Origin: BCD1 sp965230565
GTDB lineage: Bacteria; Bacteroidota; Bacteroidia; Chitinophagales; Saprospiraceae
Assembly (NCBI GenBank): GCA_965230565.1
Contig: CBDDLH010000016.1
Location: 310,001-374,000, forward strand
Length of the DNA: 64,000 nt
Direction of reading: 5' to 3'
Both the position numbers and the translations under genes were made by a program. Below the pieces are notes generated by a model. It was not told where the DNA came from, did not search any database, and saw only the letters and a list, made by a program, of their open reading frames with translations. Numbering within the stretch: position 1 is the first letter of the stretch; every line of letters begins with the position of its first letter. Positions 18,580 to 28,400 of this stretch are shown here, in pieces.

Positions 18580-18606
18580 TATTTAAAATTTGTAATAAAA
18601 AAGCTT

Positions 18607-18828
18607 ATGCCTGTAATTAGAACTTTCCGAAAGGAAGATCCGCAAATAGAAGATTATGAGGAAATATTCGCCCCTGAAGTCTTTCCGGTATTTTCTTCCT
18701 TCGATTATGAGACCGGAATACCAGATGCTTTAGAAGTATCAGAAGAGGAGGAGGTAAAACCTGAAAAAGAAACTATTCTTTCCACTGCCTCCTTTTGGAG
18801 GAGGTTTTTTGTAGTCAAGAAAAAGTAA
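18607..18828 (+). CDS. 73-aa acidic small protein
   Basis: A small protein starting at ATG 18607 with sequence MPVIRTFRKEDPQIEDYEE at its N-terminus, an acidic centre (SEEEEVKPEKE) and a basic aromatic end (FWRRFFVVKKK). No family is recognised and there is no signal peptide or transmembrane helix. An in-frame TTG at 18577 is rejected as the start because it lies within the -7 promoter element. Its promoter carries the shared direct repeat, and the gene is divergent from the basic 66-aa gene, so the two may be co-induced. Confidence 0.62.
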   Translation: MPVIRTFRKEDPQIEDYEEIFAPEVFPVFSSFDYETGIPDALEVSEEEEVKPEKETILSTASFWRRFFVVKKK

Positions 18829-18881
18829 CACGAACCCCAGGGCTGATTATTAATTTAAAAAAATATTTCAATTAATTAAAA

Positions 18882-18915
18882 TTCAGATTTTATTCATAAT
18901 TGCCGCTTAAATTTG
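18882..18915 (+). promoter_or_regulatory. Direct-repeat promoter (site D) of a probable small RNA
   Basis: TTCAGATTTTA (18882-18892) abuts TTCATAATTGC (18893-18903), and a perfect -7 element TAAATTTG lies at 18908-18915, again 15 bases from the second repeat. No coding sequence of useful length follows; the next signal is an intrinsic terminator about 80 bases on. Confidence 0.68.
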
Positions 18916-18921
18916 TGTCAT

Positions 18922-19031
18922 AGTTAAAAAAATCGAAAGTCTTCAAGCTTTTATTATTTGAAGATAATTAGAACTGTTTTATTGTCAACCCACCTGCCGG
19001 ACGATGCCCAATTCCGTCCGGCATTTTTTTT
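18922..19031 (+). ncRNA. Candidate small RNA, about 110 nt
   Basis: A short transcription unit bounded by promoter site D and a strong rho-independent terminator, with no plausible coding sequence between them (the only ATG opens a 9-codon frame inside the terminator). The start is inferred from the usual distance to the -7 element. The predicted RNA has a 5' hairpin (CTTCAA at 18941-18946 with TTGAAG at 18958-18963), a single-stranded centre containing CAACCCACC, and the terminator hairpin. An alternative is that it is the attenuated leader of the DksA/TraR-like gene, although that gene has its own promoter (site E) after the terminator. Confidence 0.55.
18995..19031 (+). terminator. Strong rho-independent terminator of the small RNA
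   Basis: TGCCGGACG (18995-19003) pairs perfectly with CGTCCGGCA (19015-19023) across an 11-base loop, followed by eight T and, after GA, seven more T. Confidence 0.85.
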
Positions 19032-19056
19032 GATTTTTTTGAGAACTGTGCATTTC

Positions 19057-19089
19057 TTCAACTTTTCTTCAGAATTAAGTGGCTATTTG
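19057..19089 (+). promoter_or_regulatory. Direct-repeat promoter (site E) of the DksA/TraR-like gene
   Basis: TTCAACTTTTC (19057-19067) abuts TTCAGAATTAA (19068-19078), spaced 11 bp. The -7 region GCTATTTG (19082-19089) keeps the TTTG but sits one base closer than at sites A, C and D. The ATG of the downstream gene is 33 bases on. Confidence 0.65.
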
Positions 19090-19122
19090 ACATTGTTTTT
19101 AATTATCTAAAAAATAGAAATT

Positions 19123-19689
19123 ATGTCTGTCACAAAGCGATACTCCGATGAGGAATTAGAATTGTTTAAAATTCACATTGAACAAAAGAAGGAGAAGGAG
19201 TTGGACAACTTAAGCTTTTTGCTTAATCAAATTGAAGATGTAAAGGAATCTGCAGCCAATGAAGCAGATTGGCAGGAAGATACCTCAGGTAGCGACCTGG
19301 AAATGCTTTATACAATGGTCAATCGCCACAGAAAACATATACAGGATCTGGAGAATGCTTTGCTGCGTATTCGCCAGAAAACTTATGGAATTTGCACCAT
19401 TTCCGGCGAATTGATCGATAAACGGCGACTCATGGCTGTACCTACCACTACCAAAAGTCTGGCAGCTAAAAATGAAGCCACTCAGTTTAAGGAAAAAAAG
19501 GAAGTCAGGCCGATTCCTGTTAATAAAAATAAACCCAAAACAACGAGTAGAATTATTAAGAAAACAAAACCGTGGGTTGAACCGGTTAAATTCCAGGACG
19601 ACGATGATGATTTTTTCGATGATGATCTGTTGGATGGGGTAGACTATAAAGAATTTGAAACCGATATGGAGAATAATTTTGATTGGTAA
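19123..19689 (+). CDS. DksA/TraR-like protein with acidic tail
   Basis: A 188-aa protein. Residues ~1-115 match the DksA/TraR-like proteins of Bacteroidota: an N-terminal coiled-coil (SDEELELFKIHIEQKKEKEL), then LRIRQKTYGIC and ELIDKRRLMAVPTTTKSLAAKN where the zinc finger would be. Only one cysteine of the usual C4 finger remains, as is common in this branch, so zinc binding is doubtful. The last ~70 residues are a basic linker (PVNKNKPKTTSRIIKKTKP) and a very acidic end (DDDDDFFDDDLLDG). Such proteins act through the RNA polymerase secondary channel; that role is by family only. It is expressed from direct-repeat site E and precedes the two-component genes. Confidence 0.72.
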   Translation: MSVTKRYSDEELELFKIHIEQKKEKELDNLSFLLNQIEDVKESAANEADWQEDTSGSDLEMLYTMVNRHRKHIQDLENALLRIRQKTYGICTISGELIDKRRLMAVPTTTKSLAAKNEATQFKEKKEVRPIPVNKNKPKTTSRIIKKTKPWVEPVKFQDDDDDFFDDDLLDGVDYKEFETDMENNFDW

Positions 19690-19780
19690 AGAGCATTAGG
19701 ACATTTTATCGACCTCTGTGCCCTAATATTAAATACGGTAATTTTAACTATCTTGCCCTTGTTAAAATACAAATGGCAAC

Positions 19781-20458
19781 ATGAAAATCCTCATTATTGA
19801 AGACGAACAGGATTTGCTTGAGCTTATTTTGCGGTATTTAAAAAAGGAAGGATACGTTTGTGAAGTGGCAACAACCTTCATGGAAGGGTATAAAAAAATC
19901 AATAATTACGAATATGATTGTGCTATTATTGATTTGAACCTGCCGGGGGGTGATGGATTGAAGCTGGTTAATATTCTAAGAGAGGATAGTACACAAACCG
20001 GCATTCTAATTGTATCCGCCAGGGATACACTTGATGACCGAATCACCGGTCTGGATACTGGTGCGGACGATTACCTCACCAAGCCTTTTAATCTTTCAGA
20101 ATTAAATGCCCGGATCAAGGCAGTCATGCGTCGCAAAACTAATCAGTTTAGCCAGGAATTGAATTTTGGTGACCTGATCATCAATCTGGATGAACACAAA
20201 GTAACTGCTTGCGGTAATACACTGCAACTCACCAAAAAAGAGTACAATATATTATTGTACCTGGCCCGTAATAAAGCCAGGGTCGTCACAAAAGACAGTA
20301 TCGCCGAACACCTATGGGGAGACTACATGGATGGAGCCGTTTCCTATGATTTTATTTATGCACATGTCAAAAACCTTCGGAAGAAACTGGCGGATAATGG
20401 CTGCGGAAACTTCCTGAAAACCATTTATGGTATAGGATATAAATTTCAAGTAAATTGA
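19781..20458 (+). CDS. OmpR/PhoB-family response regulator
   Basis: A 225-aa two-component response regulator. The receiver has the acidic pocket (E7, D8), phosphoacceptor Asp51 in CAIIDLNLPGGDG, the signalling serine in LIVSARD and the lysine in DDYLTKPF. The C-terminal winged helix (from ~residue 128, with LTKKEYNILLYLARN and the YDFIYAHVKNLRKKL recognition helix) is of OmpR type. Members of this class bind tandem direct repeats about 11 bp apart, which is the arrangement at the six promoters upstream. The kinase gene follows directly with a TTGA overlap. No copy of the repeat precedes this gene itself. Confidence 0.92.
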   Translation: MKILIIEDEQDLLELILRYLKKEGYVCEVATTFMEGYKKINNYEYDCAIIDLNLPGGDGLKLVNILREDSTQTGILIVSARDTLDDRITGLDTGADDYLTKPFNLSELNARIKAVMRRKTNQFSQELNFGDLIINLDEHKVTACGNTLQLTKKEYNILLYLARNKARVVTKDSIAEHLWGDYMDGAVSYDFIYAHVKNLRKKLADNGCGNFLKTIYGIGYKFQVN

Positions 20459-21427
20459 GACGATTAAAGCGGCTATATTTCATTCCTGTATTAATTTCCT
20501 TACTGGCTGGCTGTTTTGCTGATTTGGAAGTTAGTACCTGAAGCATATTATTCAAAAGCACTATTGATAGCTATTGTCCCGTTGGTACTTTTGGTTATTG
20601 GATTTCGATTTATCACCTACCAACGTATCCGGATCATTCGTAATCAACTTTATCAAATCTTCCAGGCCCTGGAAGATTTTGATGCAGATGAACCGACAAA
20701 AGTGGTATTCGAAGATTCTCCTTTTCCCATCTTCAATGAATTAAACGAATACCTGGTCGAATTAATAGACCGTATCCGTACCGACTTCCAGGCTCATAAA
20801 CAATTTACTCAAAATGCTTCGCATGAATTGCAGACTCCACTGGCCATTATCAAAGGACATGTTGAGTTACTATTGCAATCTCCCAATATTGGAGAAAAGG
20901 AAGTCCAATCCCTGGCCCTTGTCCTTCAGAATGCTAATAGACTGTCTAAGATCAATAGTGCGTTGATTCTGCTTTCGAAAATTGAACATCAACGCTTTGT
21001 GGACACGGAACGGGTAGACTTTGCTGTGGTGGCTGATGAAGTTTTGAGTAATTTTTATGATTTGATTCAGATTCACAATCTGGAAATCAGGAAGGAATAT
21101 TCAGGGAAGTTTGAGGTGAATATGAGCAGTACGCTTGCCGAAATCCTCATTGCCAATTTGGTGCAAAATGCAATTCGGCACAATGTTGAAGAAGGTTATA
21201 TCAAAATAAAAATTGATTCCGGTGATTTTTCAATTACTAACCCGGGAGAAGTTTTGGATATTAAACCCGAAGCTTTATTCAAACGTTTTTTGCGGAAGTC
21301 TGATGCTGAAGAAAGCCTGGGTTTAGGACTTTCGATTGTTAAACGTATCTGTGAACAGTCAAATCTTGAAGTATTTTATAAACATGTCAAAGGGCAACAC
21401 ACTTTGCAAATTCAAAAAAATAATTGA
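20455..21427 (+). CDS. Membrane sensor histidine kinase (frame-broken near N-terminus)
   Basis: A sensor kinase of 323 aa after repair of one base. A TTG at 20455 overlapping the regulator stop gives MRRLKRLYFIPVLIS; the frame then breaks near 20500 (ttcctta) and resumes as YWLAVLLIWKLVPEAYY. The repaired N-terminus makes two transmembrane helices with a very short periplasmic loop, so the signal may be sensed in the membrane or by a partner. Without repair, translation could begin at TTG 20516. The kinase core is intact: phosphoacceptor His in SHELQTPLAIIKGH, N-box LVQNAIRHN and G-box LGLGLSIVKR. Its partner is the adjacent OmpR-type regulator. Confidence 0.87.
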
Positions 21428-21475
21428 GCAGCGCCTTTTGTATTAATTCCATTTGCCTGATAAAAAGAAAAAAGC

Positions 21476-24083
21476 ATGAATTCATTTCGTTTGTTATCTG
21501 TCGACACTTGTATCGGTGTTAATTTTCATGATTAGTTTTGGAGCAATTGCACAGACTAATCTATCCTTGCTTAATACTACCACCGTGAGTACTTCACATG
21601 TCTCACCCTGGGAAAACCTGGATGCTGTTAATGATGGTTTTCAACCACTGAGTTCAACGGATCAGTCACATCCTATTTATGGCAATTGGAATGGTGAGGG
21701 AGACTATGGTATCTACAATTGGGTTCAGTATGAATGGGATTTTGCGCATTCCGTTTCTGCTGTTTCTGTATACTGGTTTACCGACTTTGGAGGATTATTA
21801 CAACCAACTGATGCCTATGTCGAATATTGGAACGGGGTAGAGTGGATTAATGCGGGACCGATAGGTTTATATTTAAATACATTCAATACTATTGACGGTC
21901 TGGACTTTTATGCAAGTAAAGTGCGAATTAACATGAAGAGTAATGCTTCGACGGGAATTATTGAATTTGAAGTGTGGGGAACAGAGACTACAGAATGTGA
22001 TCCTACAGCAATAACTACCAATGTTATTTTAAATGAAGGGCCTGAACAGCCACAGAATTACGTCATTACAGGCCCGGATGATGAACTGCAGTTAATTCCG
22101 ACATTACCGGATGGCGTTACCGGGGGATTAATGCAATGGACCGGACCGGATAATTTTGAGTCAGAGGAACAAATAATCAGTTTATCTGAATTAAGTGCCA
22201 TTAATTCCGGGACCTATACCTTTTTGTATGTCAATGATTGTGGAACAGCTAATCAGGTAAATTTTTATGTAACGGTTGAAGAACAAACAGGTACTTTTTC
22301 ATCCTGGACTCCTTTCGACAGTACGCTTTATTACGATTTCAGTGAAGATTATCCAGACTTTCCGGATCCTGTACAGAACCTGGAAGATGATTATCCTGGT
22401 TACACCGGATGTAATGCTGCCTGGACCCAGGATTATGGCTCCTGGACCTTTGTTGCCGGTCCTGATGCAAACGAAGCGGTAACTCCGGAAGCTGTGGAAG
22501 GGCTTTTGCAACGATTGGATAGTGATTTTAAAATCTTAAGAGACAGCATGGGTTGGCCTCCTGATAAGTTGTTCAGACAAGGCTATCGCAGTTCCGTTTA
22601 TTTGTTTGGGTCTGGATTGTGTACCGACGGAGCTTCCAATACCGACCTTGGAGGATGGCAAAGTGCCGTAACAACAAATGACAATGAAGTCTGGCCAATG
22701 CTTTTATTATCTTACTATCCTGTTGCCAGTTTTGACCCCAATACAACATACCCCGATGCGGAATTTCAAAAAGGAGCCTGCGTTCATGAAGGCATTCACG
22801 CTGTTTATGCCTCAATGCCGGGATGCAGAGATGCAGCATGGTTCCATGAAGGCTCCAATGTTTGGCTTCAGACAGTATTGGAGATCAAAAAGAGCGGAAA
22901 TGAAAATTATGACAATGTTGATCTGGGATGGTTGAGTATGGGTAACGTACTGGCTCCCTTTATTCCGATAGAGTGTTACAGCGGATGGTTACAGGATGGT
23001 ACATTTGGAGGCCCTTCGGCTGAAGGGGTGTTTTCTAATCAATACGATGACCAGGGTAATCTGCTGATATTGACAAGAAATGTCATTGGAGGAGTACAAT
23101 ACAGCACTATTTTTCCCACATTTCTTGGGGAGATTGTAGGGATTAAAAGCCTACCCTGGATTTGGAATTATTGTGAGGGAAGAGTACTGGAAGGTATCGC
23201 CAATGGTAATGGGGTAGTGGATGGTTTAGGTGATTTCCGGACACGACAACTGATCCAGGAATACAGAGCCAGGTTGGCACTGGCTGATTTTGAAAGGTTC
23301 ACGGAGCCTGTTTTAAATATGTATCGAAATTTTATGGGACTAGCAGTTGGATCCGAACAACCGGCTGTGACCAATGTTGAAACCTGGTATGCCACTCCAT
23401 ATGTTAATACTGCTCTAGATTCAGAAGGTTTTTTAATACCAGAAGAAAGGACCCTTCCCGGATGGTCGGGGGCGAATATAATCCCAATACACATCACAGG
23501 AAACGAAGCAACAGTTACCTTTCAACCGTTATCAAGTAATATGTCCATGCAGTTGTGCTACCGTACTCAGGATGGAGCTACTTTTTACAGTCAGCCGGTT
23601 TATGGCGGGGATTGTACGATCTCCTTTGATCAGGGTACACCTGCCAATGGTGTCGTATTTGCAGTGGTTTGTAATACGGATTATTCCTATGAAGGAGAAG
23701 CTACCAGGACTGCCAAATTCAACTATAAATTAAAATTGGGAACAGGAGCCATTCAGACTGCCAGTACTGATAAAAATTGGTGGGATTGGGAAGCGGTAAT
23801 TACCGATGTTATTCCAACTCAGGATCTAAATGTTGAAAGTCCGCAATTTATGGTTTACCCTAATCCTTCTGTGGAGTCAACAGCCATTAGTATTAAATTC
23901 CTGGAAGAGCGTCCAGTGAAGTTCCATTTGAAAATAGTCAATATTAGTGGTCAAACCATTTATGAAAAAAGGGACTGTACAATACAGGAACAAATTCCAT
24001 CATCTGTGCTAAACAAAGGTATCTATTTTATAACCATTGTTAGTGAAGGTATTCGGCAAACCCAAAAAATTGTAGTCCAGTAA
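21476..24083 (+). CDS. T9SS-exported protein with gluzincin-like HEGIH motif (frame-broken in signal peptide)
   Basis: An 868-aa secreted protein after removing one base near 21500; the repaired start MNSFRLLSSTLVSVLIFM... ending GAIAQ is a good signal peptide, whereas the unrepaired ATG frame stops after 19 codons. Domains in order: a discoidin-like beta-sandwich (about residues 25-160), an Ig-like domain (165-265), a central domain with CVHEGIHAVYASMPG and, 19 residues on, WFHEGSN, and a C-terminal T9SS type A sorting domain (VYPNPS...GIYFITI...KIVVQ). The HExxH plus downstream Glu pattern suggests a zinc metallopeptidase, but I recognise no named family for the central domain. It stands alone, followed by a convergent efflux operon. 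Confidence 0.75.
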
Positions 24084-24106
24084 TTAACTCAAGTTGTGAA
24101 TGCTCC

Positions 24107-25456
24107 TTAATATTGCGCCCCGATCAGATCGCCACTGAGTTGTAACAAATTCAGTTCAATGACCTTTGCATCAAATTTGGCCTGGTTATAACTCCTTTGC
24201 GCATTAAGCAAGTTGAGTTGTGCCTGCCGGTATTCAACAGAACTTACCTGACCAATCTGAAACTGATCCTCTGTAAAACTAAAGTTCAATTGGTTCGTTT
24301 CCAGGTTCTTTTCCTCTGCCTCCAAAACAAATAAAGCATTTTGGTAGGTTTCCCAGGCATTCAGCACATCTCTTTCTACAGCCTGTTCGAGGCTTGCTTT
24401 ATTGAGTTCCTGGTTCATGATCGAAACTTTGGCGTTTTGCACCTGGGTCCTGGTGGTACCTCCGTCAAAAATGTTCCAGGATGCGGTAACGCCAAGATTT
24501 AAACCATTGCTCCGGATCAGGTCTGTCTGGAATGGGTTGGGGTTATCACTCAATGGATTATCTGTTAAATTCCATCCATAGGACAAATTACTACTGACCG
24601 TAGGCTTTTTATTGGCTTCAAACTGTTTCAGGGTATAATTGCTCTGATAAATGCCTTGTTCAGCAATCAGCATGTCTACATTATTGCTTTTTGATTTTGC
24701 AATAAGGTCTTCCAAAGAAAGTCCTTCGGTATAGAGAACAGTTGTATCGACAGCAAAATCATTGATTACCTGATTATTGAGAATGACATTCAGGTTCCTT
24801 TTCGTATTGGCCAGGAGTCTGACAAGATTTCTGTAATTGATGCTGTCCCTGTTGATGTCTACCTCAGCATTTAAAACATTTAACCGGGATCCTTGTCCGT
24901 ATTCCAATTGGTACCGAGCACGTTGCAATCGTTTTTTGGAAACCTCCATTGTTTCTTCCTGAGCTCTTACGTCAAGTGTAACCTTGGCGACCTCATAATA
25001 GGCAGAAAATAATTGAAGTAAAACACCTTCAACACTTTGTCGGACATTTAACTCAGCTATTGATCTTGCAACCTTCAGATTCTCAAGATTGTAAAACCGC
25101 CTTTTACCATCAAAAATGACATAGTTAGCTCCCAGTGAAGCATTGTATCGTTGAGTGGCAGCTGCACTAACATCCTGCACATGACCATCTGCAAAGGTTA
25201 TTTTTGTTCCCCCGAAATCCATTGTTCCCCCGGCATTTGCGGAAACAGTCGGAAGATACCCGGTATTGAAAATATCCGTATTATTTTTAGCAATCTCCAG
25301 TTGGTTATTGACAATTTGAAGATTGAGGTTATTCTCCAATGTAAGCCTCACAGCCTCATCTTTTGACAGAATGTCCTGTCCGGAAAGCCCTAAGGGCAGG
25401 ATAAGGCAAATAATTGATATGATATTTTTATAATTACTCATAATTTTCAATTTCAA
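24107..25456 (-). CDS. TolC-family outer membrane efflux protein
   Basis: A 449-aa outer-membrane channel of the TolC family, with a signal peptide (ending LGLSGQ) and two repeats of the outer-membrane efflux domain (helical hairpins such as EAVRLTLENNLNLQIVNNQLEIAKNN and SVEYRQAQLNLLNAQRSYNQAKFDAKV). It is the last gene of the MarR-adaptor-RND-TolC operon, starting 18 bases after the pump gene, and completes the tripartite complex from inner membrane to outside. Substrates are unknown. Confidence 0.9.
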   Translation of the reverse strand: MKLKIMSNYKNIISIICLILPLGLSGQDILSKDEAVRLTLENNLNLQIVNNQLEIAKNNTDIFNTGYLPTVSANAGGTMDFGGTKITFADGHVQDVSAAATQRYNASLGANYVIFDGKRRFYNLENLKVARSIAELNVRQSVEGVLLQLFSAYYEVAKVTLDVRAQEETMEVSKKRLQRARYQLEYGQGSRLNVLNAEVDINRDSINYRNLVRLLANTKRNLNVILNNQVINDFAVDTTVLYTEGLSLEDLIAKSKSNNVDMLIAEQGIYQSNYTLKQFEANKKPTVSSNLSYGWNLTDNPLSDNPNPFQTDLIRSNGLNLGVTASWNIFDGGTTRTQVQNAKVSIMNQELNKASLEQAVERDVLNAWETYQNALFVLEAEEKNLETNQLNFSFTEDQFQIGQVSSVEYRQAQLNLLNAQRSYNQAKFDAKVIELNLLQLSGDLIGAQY

Positions 25457-25474
25457 TGAATTTTCAAAGGTGGA

Positions 25475-28400
25475 TTACAGACCATGTTCCTTTTCTTCGG
25501 CCTTCATTTCGATGATCGCCTGTTCTAATTCTTCCCTTGTCGGCTTTTTCCCGGTGATTAACCAGCGAAGATTCACCCTGAAACTATTCCATGCAGATAA
25601 TAAAATGGGTAACATAAGCAAGGTAAGAAACGTGGCCAATCCAATTCCATAGGCAATGGAAATCGCCATTGGGATTAGAAATTGTGCCTGCCGGCTGGTT
25701 TCAAAAATAAGTGGGGCCAATCCGGCAATGGTAGTGATGGAAGTCAGAAAAATAGGCCGGAACCTGGATTTGCCGGCTCTTAGCAATGCTTCCTCAAAGT
25801 GGATGCCTTCCTTCAGGTACAAATTGAATTTTCCGATCAGTACCAGACCGTCGTTTACCACAATTCCGATCAGGGCGATAATTCCTAACCAGGAAAGCAT
25901 ATTGACCGGAAATCCATGCAACCAGTGACCCCATAATACAGCAATGAGGCTAAATGGCACCATAAAGAACAATATTAGAGGTTGACTATATGACCGGAAG
26001 GTGAACGCGATCAGGACATAAATCAATATGAGAATCACAGGAATGACGAGTTTGGCTGAATTTTTGACCTTGTTCGCTTCACGGTTCTGTCCTTCATACA
26101 GAGGTTTCACGGTTGGGTACTTGGCTATCACACCAGGTATGACATTAGATTTAATATTATCCAGAATTTCAGTAGAACTCTCTTTTCTGTCCTTGAGATC
26201 TGCCTCCACTCTTATCTCCCGGCGTCCGTCAAGGTGATTTATGGCGATCTCTCCACGTTCTATGGTGTAATCGGCAATTTCCCTTAAAGGTACTTTAGCT
26301 CCGGAAGGCGTGAGGATCCACATATCATCGAGTTGTTTAATGGATTGCCTGTTCTCAAGTTCGTACCTGACCCACACCTTAATTTCATCCCTTCCTCTTT
26401 GGAACCTTTGCACCTGTAAACCGAAAAATCCACTTCGAACCTGTCCCATCACCTGATTGAGGGTAAGCCCCAGCAAATAGGCGTTTTCCTTGAGCTTGAT
26501 CTTGATCTCTTTGATGCCCGCCGGGTCATTATCCGTAACATCTTTTAATTTGGGCATCTCCAGGAATGCTGCTTTTAATTCCTCTTTGGCCCCTTTGAGC
26601 TCCTCAATATTATTTCCCACCAGGGAGACAGATATGGGCAAACCTCCAAAATTAGAACCAGAGCCATAAGACAAGCTTTCCACTCCGTAAACAGGACCCA
26701 TTTTTTCTTCTATGGCATTGGCGATTTCGTTAGAGCTGAAATCTCTTTCTTCGCCGGGAAGTAGGTTTACATCCAACGTTGCCGTGCTGGTCCCCGGGCC
26801 AATACGTTTAATTATATTATCAATGATGTTCTTACCCCCGGATTGCAAGCCTATGAAATCTTCATTGACTTCCCAGGCAGCCTTTTCTATTTTTGTGATC
26901 AGAGAATCGGTAATCGCTTCATTTGTCCCCTGTGGCATTTTAAGATTAATGGCAATTCTGTCACTTGCTATCGAAGGGAAGAAAGAAGTTCTTATTATTT
27001 TACCATTTAAAGCTCCCATGGTGACCAGCAACATAGATACGGGGATAGCAAATCCCAATAGTTTGTTCTTTAGAAAAAAGGCCAGGTAAGGTCCATACAA
27101 AGTGTCTCTCATCCAGACCATAACCCGATCCGCATATTGATTCAATAAAAACGGTTTTTTATCCTTAGATAACCCCCGCGAATGTGCTATGTGGGCGGGC
27201 AGGATAATCAATGCTTCTACCAGGGAAAAACCGAGGGTTAGTATGACAATAGTCGAGACTTCGCTAAAGAAATTTCCAATTCTCCCATCCAGAAAAAAGA
27301 AAGTTGAAAAAGCAATAATAGTGGTCATAATGGCACTGACTATCGGCGGTACAACTTCCATGGTACCATCGATAGCCGCCTGAACAGGACGTTTGCCTTT
27401 TTCAAAATGATGAAATATGTTTTCACCGATAACGATACCGTCATCCACAAGAATTCCGATCACGATAATCATTCCAAAGAGAGAAAGGACATTAATGGTC
27501 ACGTCCGCAGAAGGGGCCAGGGTAAACATTCCCAAAAAAGAAATAGGGATCCCAAATGCCACCCAAAAAGCCAGACTTGGTTTTAAAAAGAGGGATAACA
27601 ATATCAAAACAAGCAATATTCCCAAACCTCCGTTTTCCAGCAATAACTGTGTCCTTTGCAGCAGAGTTATGGAGCTATCCCTTGTAATGTCCAGCTTTAC
27701 ATTTTCATAGGTATTGTTAAAAGTTTCTATGTACTCATTCACGTCGAGCGCAGAAGTGATAAGGTCTTCATTGTTGGTGCTTCGAACGGTAACCTGGATG
27801 GATTCAGAACCATTGTAAAAGATCCTGTCTGGCGTTTCAGACCATTTATCGGAAACAGTAGCTACGTCTTTCAATCGAATAACCCGGCCATTGCCATCGG
27901 CACGGACGACTATAAAATCAAGTTCATCTCCGTAATACGAGCGATTATTGGCTCGAATCAGGTATTCTTCCGCATCTGTTTTTACCCGTCCGCCGGTGGT
28001 CAGAATATTAGATCCGGCAACGGCCGCGGCAACTTCCTGAAAGGAAAGCTCATAAGCTCTCAGATCATTTTCCCTAACGGCAATTTCAATTTCTTCCTCA
28101 GGAAAACCCGTGATCTCAACCTGGGAAATCCCTTCAATTGCCCGCAGATCGTTTTCTATTCCCCTGGCAATCTGTTTCAGTGTTTTCAGGGGGATGCCTT
28201 TTCCGTTGACAGAAAAACTGATGGTTTCCCGGCGGGGCTCCAATTTGGCTACAACAGGGGGCTCCATTCCGGTCGGGTAGGAGGGGACCCGGTCGACGGC
28301 ATTCTTTACTTCGGCCAGGATCACATCGATATCATAACCCTTGATGATTTCAATATTGATGTTCGCCGAGTTTTCTGAGGACACAGAGGTAACCCTGTCA

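Noticed and set aside
18577..18606. Upstream TTG start for the acidic 73-aa protein
   Set aside because: The TTG overlaps the -7 promoter element, so it would precede the transcript start.
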